From assembly GCF_004101865.1 (NCBI RefSeq), contig NZ_CP026118.1:4081029-4145028 (forward strand): a DNA stretch of 64,000 nt. The letters run 5' to 3'. A model generated the notes under the pieces. The model saw only the letters and a program-made list of their open reading frames with translations. It was not told where the DNA came from and did not search any database. The position numbers and the translations under genes are program-made. This DNA comes from Halobacillus litoralis (GTDB lineage: Bacteria > Bacillota > Bacilli > Bacillales > Halobacillaceae). Positions 34,166-43,140 of the stretch are shown piece after piece (the first letter of the stretch is position 1; every line of letters starts with the position of its first letter).

Positions 34166-35380
34166 ATGGATCCATTAGATATCATAGGAAACTTACATAA
34201 GATCAAGCCCGTCTTCCAGCCGATTGTCAGTGCGATCAACCATGACATCAATGGCTATGAAGTACTCGGACGTTATCAGCATGAGAATGAGTGGTGTAGT
34301 CTCGGCCCTTTCTTCCATGACCCTGAGGTTCCGGAAGAGTTCAAAGCGGAAGTCGACCAACATATATTAAGACTTGCGATGACAGAGATGCTTGAAAAGA
34401 ATAAAAAAGGTCTATTGTTCATCAACCGGAACGCAGGGCAGCTAATGATGAATGAAGGAGAGGACTTACTTGAAACGCTGCTGGTCTACGAACAAAAGGG
34501 CTTTAGTTTAGACCGGGTGGTCATTGAAGTGACAGAGCACGAGTTCGATGAAGATTTTGAGTCCTTAAGTCACTTGCTTCTCTACTATAAAACGTACGGG
34601 ATCCAGATTGCGGTCGATCATGTAGGGGCCAAAAGCTCGAACATCGACCGGATCCGCCAACTGGAGCCTCATATATTAAAAATCGATGCCAGCATCATCC
34701 GCAAACAGAACAGTGATATTTTCCAGGACATCGTCTACTCTTTGTCCATGCTCGCCAACCGAATCGGGGCGGCTATCCTCTTTGAAAACATTGAAGATGA
34801 TTTCGAGCTTTATTTCGCTTGGAAACACGGGAGCCGTTATTATCAAGGTTTTTACCTAGCCTATCCAGCCTTCGATCTTGTCGACAAGGCATCGCTTACC
34901 AATGATTTAGGGGAGAAAGTAGCGGGGTATGTCCAACGGGAAAAGAACCTTCTCGAACAACGTTACGGATTCGTGAAAAAATGGGAAAACAAAGTCAAAG
35001 GATTGCTACCCAAGTGGGAAGGACCGAAGAAATCGGATGCATTCATAGAATGGGTGACAGAGCAATTCCACGACGAAAGCTTTCGTATGTTCGTTTGTCA
35101 TATCGATGGTCAGCAAGTGTCTGCCAACTTTAGAAAAAGAGAAGATAAATGGGAACTGGAACCACATAAACGCGGCTCGAACTGGGCGTTCCGTCCCTAT
35201 TTTCTGGAAAGCGTCGTGCAGATGAAGGTACTGAATACAGGGCTGTTATCTGAACTCTATTCTGATATAGAAACAAAAGAAATGGTACGGACCTTCAGTG
35301 TCCCGCTTACGGATCAGCATTTTTTATTCATCGATTTACGTTATGCTTACCTGTACAATCATGAATGTTTGTTAGCATGA
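34166..35380 (+). CDS. ykuI: EAL-domain protein, YkuI-like
   Basis: 404 residues, near the 407 of B. subtilis YkuI. The EAL domain spans about 1-250, with GYEVLGR in place of the canonical EALLR, then FINRN, EVTEHEFDE and VDHVGAKSSN (DD motif changed). The C-terminal 150 residues match the YkuI_C PAS-like domain (FHDESFRMFVCHIDGQQVSANF). YkuI binds cyclic-di-GMP but weakly or not at all hydrolyses it; the altered motif here suggests the same receptor-type role. The start ATG follows AGAGGAGGGG. A GGDEF enzyme lies 1.7 kb downstream. Confidence 0.88.
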   Translation: MDPLDIIGNLHKIKPVFQPIVSAINHDINGYEVLGRYQHENEWCSLGPFFHDPEVPEEFKAEVDQHILRLAMTEMLEKNKKGLLFINRNAGQLMMNEGEDLLETLLVYEQKGFSLDRVVIEVTEHEFDEDFESLSHLLLYYKTYGIQIAVDHVGAKSSNIDRIRQLEPHILKIDASIIRKQNSDIFQDIVYSLSMLANRIGAAILFENIEDDFELYFAWKHGSRYYQGFYLAYPAFDLVDKASLTNDLGEKVAGYVQREKNLLEQRYGFVKKWENKVKGLLPKWEGPKKSDAFIEWVTEQFHDESFRMFVCHIDGQQVSANFRKREDKWELEPHKRGSNWAFRPYFLESVVQMKVLNTGLLSELYSDIETKEMVRTFSVPLTDQHFLFIDLRYAYLYNHECLLA

Positions 35381-35469
35381 AGCCACTTTTGGAAACGCTA
35401 TCTGATAGTGTGTCTTTGCACTGCTATTTTGTTAAATTCATAGTACTTGAAAGATAGAGGAGAATGCAT

Positions 35470-35937
35470 ATGACGAAGTTTGTCCAGCCAATGACTGAAT
35501 TTCTCGCTAAACAGTCACTTCAGTGGAGGTACCAGCCTCCTTATGATTTATACAATGTTCAAGCAGATGCTGAAACGATCGCTGAAAGACTCGATGGCAG
35601 TTATCAGGCAGTCTTCGAGAACGAAACATTCATCGGCTTTTTCTGTACTGGAACGAGTGCTAGAGTTCCAGCCGGCTATGACTACGGTGTATATGAAGAA
35701 GCATGTGTCGATATGGGACTAGGAATGGACCCTGTCCTCACCGGAAAAGGAAATGGGTATGAGTTTGCCCGTTTTATCATTGAACAGATTGGCAATCAGA
35801 AAGGAACCCTGCCAATCAGGCTCTCCGTCGCAACCTTCAATAAACGAGCGATTCGATTATACGAGAATCTTGGTTTTGTAAAGGTGGACACGTTTTTTAA
35901 CGACACAAATGAATTCATCACGATGATCAAGGGATAA
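35470..35937 (+). CDS. GNAT family N-acetyltransferase
   Basis: 155 residues, starting at ATG 35470, seven bases after GGAG (ATG 35464 is one base away). The acetyl-CoA signature appears as VLTGKGNGYEFARFII, and the GNAT C-terminal strand-helix is RLSVATFNKRAIRLYENLGFVKV. Acts on an amine substrate that is not evident. Followed by its own terminator. Confidence 0.85.
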   Translation: MTKFVQPMTEFLAKQSLQWRYQPPYDLYNVQADAETIAERLDGSYQAVFENETFIGFFCTGTSARVPAGYDYGVYEEACVDMGLGMDPVLTGKGNGYEFARFIIEQIGNQKGTLPIRLSVATFNKRAIRLYENLGFVKVDTFFNDTNEFITMIKG

Positions 35938-35942
35938 AGTTG

Positions 35943-35977
35943 AAACTCAGCTGCTGGTTTAGGCAGCTGAGTTTTTA
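35943..35977 (+). terminator. GNAT gene terminator
   Basis: AAACTCAGCTGC pairs with GCAGCTGAGTTT around a short loop, followed by TTATTTT, starting right after the GNAT stop. Confidence 0.88.
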
Positions 35978-36164
35978 TTTTCGGCGCAAAAAAATCTAAA
36001 AATTTAATCTAGTGCTTATTACCTCCTTAATCAGGGTATATACATTTTGGCACATTCAGAATTGCTTCCTAAAACCCCTGCACGTATAATCGACCTAACC
36101 AAAAGAAATAGGACTTAAGAATGACGTAATAGGTTGGAAATTACGATGGAGAGGACTGTTGTTG

Positions 36165-37032
36165 ATGTTACATACGAGGGAGCAAGATAATTTCAGACAT
36201 GAGTTTTTATTCAATGCGATCGATAAGAATCTGGCAATCATTCAATTCGGAACGGATCGCCGTGTTTCTTATGTGAATGAGATTTTTTCAAGTACGATGA
36301 ATTTTCGTAAGGCAGAAGATATGATCGGGCTGCACCACAAGAAGTTCTGTTTTGAAGATTTTTCTCAAAGTAGAGCTTACGACGATTTCTGGGAAGATCT
36401 GCTCAGGGGACGCAGTTTTCAAGATAAAATTGAACGTAAAGATGCTCTTGGGAACCGGGTCTGGCTTGAAGCTACCTATATGCCTGTATATGAAAATAGC
36501 CAGGTGGTCGGGGTGTTGAAGGTTGCGACAGATATTACCAAAAGACAAACGGATATCAATGAGGTCGTCATAAATCTTACACAAATGTCAGCAACGCTTA
36601 ATAGCCAGGCGGAGGAAGGCATGAGCCAACATGAAGATTTGAACGATAAAATAGATGAAATAGCCAAAAGATCCAGGAACAATACAGAAGTATTGAACAG
36701 TTTGAGTTCTCAAGCGGAAGATATTCAAGGGATAGTGAAGACGATCCGCGACATTGCAGCCCAGACGAATCTGCTTTCTTTGAATGCAGCGATAGAAGCG
36801 GCCCGTGCAGGGGAACATGGCAGAGGATTCGATGTTGTTGCAAAAGAAGTTCGTAAGCTGTCTACAAAAGTGGAAGAATCGATCGGGGAAGTGAGGGAGA
36901 ATATCGAAAATATCACTAAAGAGATTTCGAATATATCAGAAGGAACTGAAAAAATTCAGAAGGAAGTAAGAAGTTGTGGACTCTGCAGAGTCTTTGAAGA
37001 GTGAAGCCAGTAAACTGTCAGGCATCATCTGA
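36165..37032 (+). pseudogene. Soluble PAS-chemoreceptor, C-terminal frameshift
   Basis: About 288 codons. A PAS domain (15-125: [28 protein letters not shown]) is followed by a methyl-accepting signalling helix hairpin with [33 protein letters not shown] (about 190-220). No transmembrane segment, so a cytoplasmic receptor like B. subtilis YfmS. In the current frame it ends at 37004 with CGLCRVFEE. One extra base near 36978 hides the expected [22 protein letters not shown] tail, which finishes at 37032. The core is intact, so it may still work. The start has two TTGs in frame at 36159 and 36162 and ATG at 36165 after GGAGAGG. Confidence 0.78.
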
Positions 37033-37064
37033 TTTTTTCCGATCCCCAGAAAGGGCGTTTGATC

Positions 37065-37907
37065 ATGAAAAATGACTATTTATTAACGATGTTCTTTGTT
37101 TATACAGGATTGGGCGTTTTGATCGGCCTCGGTTTTTCATTCATACTTCCGCAAGTGATTCCGATTCCTGATCATCTTTTCACACTATTCCTGATCGCAT
37201 CTGTAGCAGCAGGCATTATGCTCGGGATCATTAACCATCTTGTCTTTTATTATTTCGTCAGACGTTTCACCCACTATTTCAACGGGGTGTTGAAGTCGGT
37301 TCGGAACGGGGATCTGAGAGCCAGGTCAGGCCTCAAAACGAAAGGCATTCTTGGAGAATTGAATACAAACATAAATAAGACAATCGCTGATCTTGAAAAA
37401 TCGCAGAACGCGATTCATCATGATGATTTGACCGGTCTGCCGAATAGGCAGGCATTGCAGCAGTTTTTCTTGAATCAGGATAATGATGACAAAGATTATG
37501 CGCTTCTTTTTTTAGATGTGGATAGGTTCAAACAAATCAATGATACATACGGACATGTAATCGGGGATGAAGTATTAAGATATATCTCGTTTTTGCTTCA
37601 CGATCTTGCTGAAGGGAAGGGGAAAGTGTTTCGACTGAGCGGTGATGAATTCATTATCGTACATGAATTGTATGCGGGTAACCGGACAGCGTGGGAATTG
37701 TGCCAGGACATCCACCAGCATTTCAGGGAACCTTTCTTTTGTGCCAAGCACTGCATCCCCATCAGTATCAGTATAGGTGTTTATGAATTTTGTTTCGGAA
37801 GCGAGGATTTTATTACAATACTCGATCAGGCCGACCAGGAAATGTACAAAGTTAAGAAAAGGATTACAGATGGCTTTGACGTAAGAAAGAGAAGGACCCT
37901 TCCATGA
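37065..37907 (+). CDS. GGDEF-domain diguanylate cyclase with two membrane helices
   Basis: 280 residues from ATG 37065; a TTG at 37059 also follows the AAGGG. Two or three N-terminal membrane helices (6-65) and a short HAMP-like linker precede a GGDEF domain (120-275): DDLTGLPNR, DVDRFKQINDTYGHVIGDEVL and the catalytic SGDEF (Ser in place of the first Gly, common in active enzymes). It makes cyclic-di-GMP from two GTP. It starts 33 bases after the chemoreceptor frame ends, giving a receptor-plus-cyclase pair. Confidence 0.88.
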   Translation: MKNDYLLTMFFVYTGLGVLIGLGFSFILPQVIPIPDHLFTLFLIASVAAGIMLGIINHLVFYYFVRRFTHYFNGVLKSVRNGDLRARSGLKTKGILGELNTNINKTIADLEKSQNAIHHDDLTGLPNRQALQQFFLNQDNDDKDYALLFLDVDRFKQINDTYGHVIGDEVLRYISFLLHDLAEGKGKVFRLSGDEFIIVHELYAGNRTAWELCQDIHQHFREPFFCAKHCIPISISIGVYEFCFGSEDFITILDQADQEMYKVKKRITDGFDVRKRRTLP

Positions 37908-37921
37908 GGGACCTTCTCTTC
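37887..37921. terminator. Terminator between converging genes
   Basis: AAGAGAAGG and CCTTCTCTT with an inner CCCT/AGGG pair (one A-A mismatch) form a long stem overlapping the end of the GGDEF gene. Confidence 0.75.
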
Positions 37922-37924
37922 GCT

Positions 37925-38617
37925 TTATCCGGATTTGAATGTGAGTCCACCGACCCCCATATTGGCATCAATATCGATGGTGACTTCTGAATCTCCATAA
38001 GCTTTGTTTACCAATGAATCTCCGTGATAGGTCAATCCATCAGCCTTTATTTTACCTAGCCCTTGAGCTGTTTCTATTCTTACTCCGATGCCTTCTGGCA
38101 GGTGGATCGTGGTATCACCGACGCCACATTCCAGGTTTACTTGAAAGCTTTCCTGCCAATCGCCACTCAAATCAAGCTCCAAGTTCCCTACACCCGTCTG
38201 GATATCCACTTTCTTAATTTGAGTACCTGATAAATCCAACGAAGAAGAGGAAGCCCCTGTTTCGATCTGAAGTTCAACGGGAAGTTCATTTGTCAGGTTC
38301 AAGTCCCACTCACTCCCGCCTCTCCTTTTTAACGAATTGGATTTTTGCTGCAAAGAAATGATTCCTTGATCATCTTGCAACGTATAAGATAACAGGGGGA
38401 CTAATTTATTTTCCCTGTACAAGAAGGTTCCATCCATCCATTCCTTTGAACCACCGGCGATGTTCAGTTTCCCGACCCCCATTTGAATGTTTACTTTCAA
38501 CCTTCTCGCTTCATCAGCGGTAATTGTTTTGATTTCCTCTATCCGCTCACCAGCCTTAACAAAAGAAAACCCGCGGACTACCTTTGTAATTAACGATTTT
38601 ATAACTGTCATGACCAT
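37925..38617 (-). CDS. Toast-rack/DUF2154-type beta-solenoid protein
   Basis: 230 residues. After an N-terminal helix, repeated strands with VGKLNIAGGS, TGASSSSLDLSGTQIKKVDI, TGVGNLELDLSGDW and CGVGDTTIHLPEG give a right-handed beta architecture, as in the toast-rack and LiaF C-terminal domains (cell-wall-active antibiotic response). Tripled G-V-G motifs are the visible repeat. No signal peptide is certain. Probably membrane-associated and linked to envelope stress, by family only. Confidence 0.75.
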   Translation of the reverse strand: MVMTVIKSLITKVVRGFSFVKAGERIEEIKTITADEARRLKVNIQMGVGKLNIAGGSKEWMDGTFLYRENKLVPLLSYTLQDDQGIISLQQKSNSLKRRGGSEWDLNLTNELPVELQIETGASSSSLDLSGTQIKKVDIQTGVGNLELDLSGDWQESFQVNLECGVGDTTIHLPEGIGVRIETAQGLGKIKADGLTYHGDSLVNKAYGDSEVTIDIDANMGVGGLTFKSG

Positions 38618-38900
38618 CGCTCCTTTTCTATTGATTTCATTATATAGGAAACTAGAATAAGGGAGCAGTGGCTTGGGAAGGAAAAAATCTCAATCTTGAG
38701 ACTGAGTTACCACCAGATAATATACATAATAAAATTATTGTAAACTTAATCCATGTACCGTCTTTTATAATGCGGATTGGGAAAGTGCTGCTTCCAGTCA
38801 TCATGGAATAGAAATTTTTGTTACAATATTAGGGAATAAAATCCAATTTATGATTTGTTAAGCCTTTGGTGTGATGAAGACGGAGGAAGGTGTCATCAAC

Positions 38901-39149
38901 ATGGATAAGTCTTTAAAGGTTACCGCCTGGATATTATTGAGCATAGCTCTGGTTCTTTATTTGCTCCCGTTTTTCACCCAGTTTGTTATTTCATTATCAG
39001 CTGTGTGGGTATTTTTGACCTGCTCTCTTATGATGAATGCCTGGAGTGAATACAGGAAAACGAGAAAAAAGCCGAAAATCATTTTTAGTATTTTCTTCTT
39101 TGGGTTCCTGTTTTTCTTCGCCATATTTGATCTTTTTTTTATGAGATGA
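38901..39149 (+). CDS. Small membrane protein, hypothetical
   Basis: 82 residues from ATG 38901, which has AAGGTG eight bases upstream; ATG 38871 lacks any site. Three membrane helices and a basic loop (EYRKTRKKPK). No family recognised. The next gene is 78 bases away. Confidence 0.6.
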   Translation: MDKSLKVTAWILLSIALVLYLLPFFTQFVISLSAVWVFLTCSLMMNAWSEYRKTRKKPKIIFSIFFFGFLFFFAIFDLFFMR

Positions 39150-39227
39150 AAACAGATTAATCAATTACTCCAAACTGAAAAGTAGTAAGATTTATGGAAG
39201 ATAGTTTATACATAAGGGGTACGTGTT

Positions 39228-39746
39228 ATGGAAGAAGCTTTAGAAAAAGAAAGCATCAATCAAATTTCGATAAGAAATAAAGAGAGAAAATCAGCCTGGT
39301 ATCTATTCTTGACTATGGCTCTTTGTATAGGATTTGGCCAGCAATTTCTCGATTCAGTACCTGGACTCATCTATTTAGGTGCCGTCGTGTTTTACGCGAT
39401 ATTTCTCTATGAGACTTATATGAGCAGGAAAACGAACAAAGAACTTTGGAAATTATGGGAGGAAAGATGGAGCGAACATAAGAGACTTTTTCAGCTCCGT
39501 TCCTCATTTGGTGAAAGTTTGCAAGTCTTTCTCCCTGCGATTTTGATGGCGGATTACTCCGGAGTCATGTCTATTATCTTCGGGGTGATTGCACTGGTTA
39601 CAGGGTTCAGAAGCGGGGATAAGAAATGGAGAGCCAAACAGCACTATTATGAAGAATTCCAGGAAAATAACAACACGATTGCAGCTAGGCAGGTCCGGGG
39701 ATTACTTTCGATCATGGACCTCCATGCCTCCTCATCAAAACAATAA
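39228..39746 (+). CDS. Membrane protein, hypothetical
   Basis: 172 residues, about four membrane helices (25-65 and 100-130) flanked by charged segments, with a helical amphipathic C-terminus. The start ATG follows AAGGGG with a long spacer. No family recognised; adjacent to other small membrane proteins of unknown role. Confidence 0.6.
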   Translation: MEEALEKESINQISIRNKERKSAWYLFLTMALCIGFGQQFLDSVPGLIYLGAVVFYAIFLYETYMSRKTNKELWKLWEERWSEHKRLFQLRSSFGESLQVFLPAILMADYSGVMSIIFGVIALVTGFRSGDKKWRAKQHYYEEFQENNNTIAARQVRGLLSIMDLHASSSKQ

Positions 39747-39798
39747 TTATAGAAGGTTATCATTCTGGTTATACTGATGGTAGAAAGGGTGATGAGGC

Positions 39799-39987
39799 AT
39801 GAGTTATATGGAGAAGACGAACAAAGTGATGGAGGAACTGATTTCCGGAAAACGAGGACAATTCGGGAATTACTCTTATCATCAATCCAGGTTTACCGAT
39901 GGAAAAGCTGATATCCCTGAATGGGAAGTCCGGAGATTTATCTTAAACTACTTCCTTACATTGGACAACTTGAAAAAGAATGCATGA
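39799..39987 (+). CDS. Small soluble protein, hypothetical
   Basis: 62 residues, charged and aromatic, no membrane segment. A site of AAAGGGTGATGAGG precedes the ATG. The C-terminal DIPEWEVRRFILNYFLTLD could fold as two helices. No family recognised. Confidence 0.55.
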   Translation: MSYMEKTNKVMEELISGKRGQFGNYSYHQSRFTDGKADIPEWEVRRFILNYFLTLDNLKKNA

Positions 39988-40051
39988 GGATTTGCCCCTA
40001 GGACCTGTAAAATAACTTCGTAAAGATAAAAATAGCCGTACTGAATATTTG

Positions 40052-40087
40052 AAAAGCGACCCTTGAATGAAATGGATCGCTTTTTTA
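40052..40087. terminator. Hairpin with T-run
   Basis: AAAAGCGA and TCGCTTTT enclose a 17-base loop followed by further Ts. It lies between a plus-strand gene and the converging EamA gene. Confidence 0.65.
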
Positions 40088-40145
40088 CTTTGGTCAATAG
40101 TCGTATCTGGCCAGGTCGTTCCTGTCCCTTTCGGTGGAATACTAT

Positions 40146-41057
40146 TCACCCGGCAAGCGATTTACTTCCACCAATAGGCTGTGCTCGTTTTGATTCTTGT
40201 ACGATGATGACAGATAGGATGACAAGCCCGACACCGGCATATTGCCATATATCCATCTTTTCTGCAAAAACAAAATAACCTACGAACGTTGCGACCACCG
40301 GCTCGATGGTTGCGATGATCGATGCCCGGCTGGATTCTACAGCTTCTAGTCCTTTCGTATAGAGAAGAAAAGGAAGCACGGTCGACACAAGACCGAGCCC
40401 AAGGATGAGCAGCCATACCTTCACACCAATCAAGAGATCGCCGGTCTCCCAGAGACGGCTGAAAGGAAAGACGCCGGTTGCTGCTAGGAGAAAGGTGTAG
40501 ACAGTTACTGTCAGAGAACGATATTTTTTCAATACGAACTTCCCGAATATGCTGTAAAGCGCATAAAAAAGCCCGGAACCTAATCCCAGCATCAGTCCAT
40601 AAAATGACAGCGAAGCATTCCACCCCGGAAATAACCCTATGACGAGCGCACATCCTGTGAATGTGGTGATAAGCGCGAATATTTTCCTGAACGTCAAAGA
40701 CTCCTTGAAAAATATTCTCGATAAAAGCGTGACGAACATAGGTGCAGTGTAGAGGAGGACGAAGGCGATTGATATGGAAGTTTCCTCGATCGCACTGAAC
40801 AAGCACCAATTAAACCAGACAATACTGATGATGCCTGTCCCTATGAAATAATGGGTATCTTTCGGTTTGATGATCAATAACCGTCGATTCATCAGACTTA
40901 CATACAGCATAAGCAGTACAGCCGCTGTGATGACTCGTAGTGCAACGACTTGCAATGGCGTAAACCCGATTTCATACAGCTGGTTTACAAAAATTCCAAT
41001 GATCCCCCAGAGGGACGCGCCGATGAAGATTAACAGGAAAGCTTTTTTTCTACTCAC
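40146..41057 (-). CDS. EamA/DMT-family transporter
   Basis: 303 residues from GTG 41057, chosen because AAGGAGG is six bases before it; the ATG at 41063 touches the AAGGAGG, and longer frames up to 41285 have no site. Ten membrane helices in two EamA repeats (FIGASLWGIIGIF, FALIYTAP-like; SGLFYALYSIFGKF, YTKGLEAVESSRASIIATIEPVVA). Drug/metabolite exporters of amino acids or other metabolites; substrate unknown. Divergent from a GNAT gene. Confidence 0.88.
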   Translation of the reverse strand: MSRKKAFLLIFIGASLWGIIGIFVNQLYEIGFTPLQVVALRVITAAVLLMLYVSLMNRRLLIIKPKDTHYFIGTGIISIVWFNWCLFSAIEETSISIAFVLLYTAPMFVTLLSRIFFKESLTFRKIFALITTFTGCALVIGLFPGWNASLSFYGLMLGLGSGLFYALYSIFGKFVLKKYRSLTVTVYTFLLAATGVFPFSRLWETGDLLIGVKVWLLILGLGLVSTVLPFLLYTKGLEAVESSRASIIATIEPVVATFVGYFVFAEKMDIWQYAGVGLVILSVIIVQESKRAQPIGGSKSLAG

Positions 41058-41193
41058 TGCCATCCTCCTTCCGTTTAATGATATTCGTCTATTATACAAA
41101 AATAGGTAAAGATTGAATATATCTATTGAAAAAACTTCAAATATCGGGTTTGATAGATTATAAGAATTTGTAGGAGGGGAAGGGTGGCAATCG

Positions 41194-41757
41194 ATGAATC
41201 CGATTATGAAAGATGTTAAAACATCAATTGAAACAGAACGCTTACTATTAAGGAGACCGGAAGCAGGAGATGGTGCTGTCATCAATGAGGCAATCCGGGA
41301 ATCAATCCATGAACTGAAACCATGGCTCGTTTTTGCCCAGAAGCTCCCAAGTACTGAGGAGACAGAGGAAAACGCAAGAAGAGCACATGCGAAATTCCTG
41401 ACCCGTGAAAGTCTCCGTTATTTAGTTTTTCTGAAAGAGGGGGATGTATATATCGGCACCACGGGTTTTCCTGACATCGACTGGGATATCCCTAAGCTTG
41501 AAATCGGGTATTGGGTGGACACGAGGCATAGTGGGAAAGGGTATATGAGAGAAGCTGTCGGGGCCATGACACAGTATGCATTGAATGAATTGAAGTTTGC
41601 ACGGTTAGAGATCCGCTGTGAATCAGAAAACATGAAGAGCCGCGCCATCCCTGAAGCGCTTGGGTATGATCTGGAAGGTGTTTTACGGAATGAAGACTTG
41701 TCAGTAGATGGGGAGCGGCTGACTGATACCTGTATTTACGCGAAAATACGTACATGA
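41194..41757 (+). CDS. RimJ/RimL-type GNAT acetyltransferase
   Basis: 187 residues. N-terminal TERLLLRRPEAGD, the acetyl-CoA loop YWVDTRHSGKGYMREAVGAM (about 108-127) and the RLEIRCESENMKSRAIPEALGYDLEG segment are the RimJ/RimL protein N-acetyltransferase pattern. Start ATG after GGAGGGG with a long spacer; an ATG at 41206 is an alternative. It lies 17 bases before a flavoprotein gene and likely shares its transcript. Confidence 0.87.
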   Translation: MNPIMKDVKTSIETERLLLRRPEAGDGAVINEAIRESIHELKPWLVFAQKLPSTEETEENARRAHAKFLTRESLRYLVFLKEGDVYIGTTGFPDIDWDIPKLEIGYWVDTRHSGKGYMREAVGAMTQYALNELKFARLEIRCESENMKSRAIPEALGYDLEGVLRNEDLSVDGERLTDTCIYAKIRT

Positions 41758-41774
41758 AATAAGGGGTTTTTTCA

Positions 41775-43106
41775 ATGAATGACGTAACAATCATCGGAGC
41801 AGGTGTAAGCAGTGTTTTTCTTGCTTACACCTTAATGGAGAAACATCCTGATTGGAAAGTCCACGTGATTGATAAAGGAAAGCCATTAGCAGAACGGGCC
41901 TGTGGTCTCGACCATGGAGAGGGATGCACATGTGAAGGAGGATGCAGTAAATATATCGGGTTTGCCGGTCTGGGAAAATCAGAAGGGAAATTCAACTTAA
42001 CGACTGACTTCGGGGGGCAGTTACCTGAAAAAATCGGTGAACAGGAGACAATGGATTTAATGTACGAAGTTGACCGTATCCTGTGTTCTTTCGGGACAGA
42101 CCGAGTAAAAAAATATAGTACGAAAAATGAGCAGCTCAGCAAAAAAGCCGAAAGTCATTCGCTGAAACTGCTCTCCACAGATGTCCGTCATCTCGGTACA
42201 CAGCTTGCCGGGGGAGTTTTTCAGAAGATGTATGAAGCCTTGAAGGAACGCGTCACGTTCAGCTTCGAAACAGACGTTGCCAGCATAACCAGGAAAGAAA
42301 ATGATTTCTTGATTGAGACAAAAGACGAGGACTATGTGAGTGATAAAGTCGTACTGGCAACAGGCATGAGCGGAAGCCAGTGGATGTTGGAGCAAACGAG
42401 AAAGCTGGGGTTGAAGCCGGCTGAAACCAGACTGGATCTCGGGATACGTGTAGAAATGCGGAAAAATCAATGGGATGAAATATTGAAAAACACTTTTGAA
42501 ACCAAATTGCAGTACACTGACGGTGATTATACAGCTACGACCTATTGTATGAACCCCTATGGACGTATCGTTCCCAAACATCAGCATGGACTGGTAATGC
42601 CCGATGGCCAAAATCAACATGAGGAAAATTCACCAAGCGGCAATTTGAATTTCACATTGTTTATTCCGAAATATTTTGAAAGCTACGAAATGGCGTTTAC
42701 ATATGCTGAAAGGGTTGTCGGTGGAATCAACGATGGAAGCAACCGGATTGTCGTCCAACGGTTCGCAGATTTGTTGAAGAATCGCCCTACTGAAGTGCTC
42801 ATGGATAACAAAATTGCCCCGACCATCGAAGCAGAAGGTGGAAACTTGCACGAGGAGGTTCCAGCGCTGTATATTAGATTTTTGCTCGAGTTTTTTGAAG
42901 CTTTGGAAGGCCTATTAGGAGAGAAAATCGATCCTGACACTCTTCTTTACGGCATCGATAGTAAATTCTATGAATCTAAGATTTACACAGATGAATCCTT
43001 TCAAACATCCGTATCAGGGCTGTATTTGGCAGGCGACTGCTCTGGGGAGACGCATTCTCTTTCACAAGCGGCTGCAAGCGGAATCTATTTAGAATCTAAA
43101 CTCTAA
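41775..43106 (+). CDS. FAD-dependent oxidoreductase, COG2509 type
   Basis: 443 residues. The FAD dinucleotide fold is VTIIGAGVSSVFLAY (3-18), and a Cys-rich segment follows (CGLDHGEGCTCEGGCSKY, about 43-60) before GFAGLGKSEGKFNLTTDFGG. VVLATGMSG near 192 and the C-terminal GLYLAGDCSGETHSLSQAAASG close the FAD site. This matches the uncharacterised FAD-dependent dehydrogenase group COG2509. The clustered cysteines could bind a metal or Fe-S cluster. Reaction unknown. Confidence 0.82.
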   Translation: MNDVTIIGAGVSSVFLAYTLMEKHPDWKVHVIDKGKPLAERACGLDHGEGCTCEGGCSKYIGFAGLGKSEGKFNLTTDFGGQLPEKIGEQETMDLMYEVDRILCSFGTDRVKKYSTKNEQLSKKAESHSLKLLSTDVRHLGTQLAGGVFQKMYEALKERVTFSFETDVASITRKENDFLIETKDEDYVSDKVVLATGMSGSQWMLEQTRKLGLKPAETRLDLGIRVEMRKNQWDEILKNTFETKLQYTDGDYTATTYCMNPYGRIVPKHQHGLVMPDGQNQHEENSPSGNLNFTLFIPKYFESYEMAFTYAERVVGGINDGSNRIVVQRFADLLKNRPTEVLMDNKIAPTIEAEGGNLHEEVPALYIRFLLEFFEALEGLLGEKIDPDTLLYGIDSKFYESKIYTDESFQTSVSGLYLAGDCSGETHSLSQAAASGIYLESKL

Positions 43107-43140
43107 TAACCTCCGGGGCTTTCACTCCTGGAGGTTATTT
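43105..43140. terminator. Hairpin terminator between converging genes
   Basis: AATAACCTCC and GGAGGTTATT pair, followed by TT. It overlaps the flavoprotein stop and precedes the end of the dehydrogenase gene. Confidence 0.85.

Noticed and set aside
41057-41285. N-terminal extension of the EamA transporter up to 41285
   Set aside because: The extension has no ribosome binding site, runs antisense into the GNAT gene and is not membrane-like; the GTG at 41057 has a well-placed AAGGAGG.
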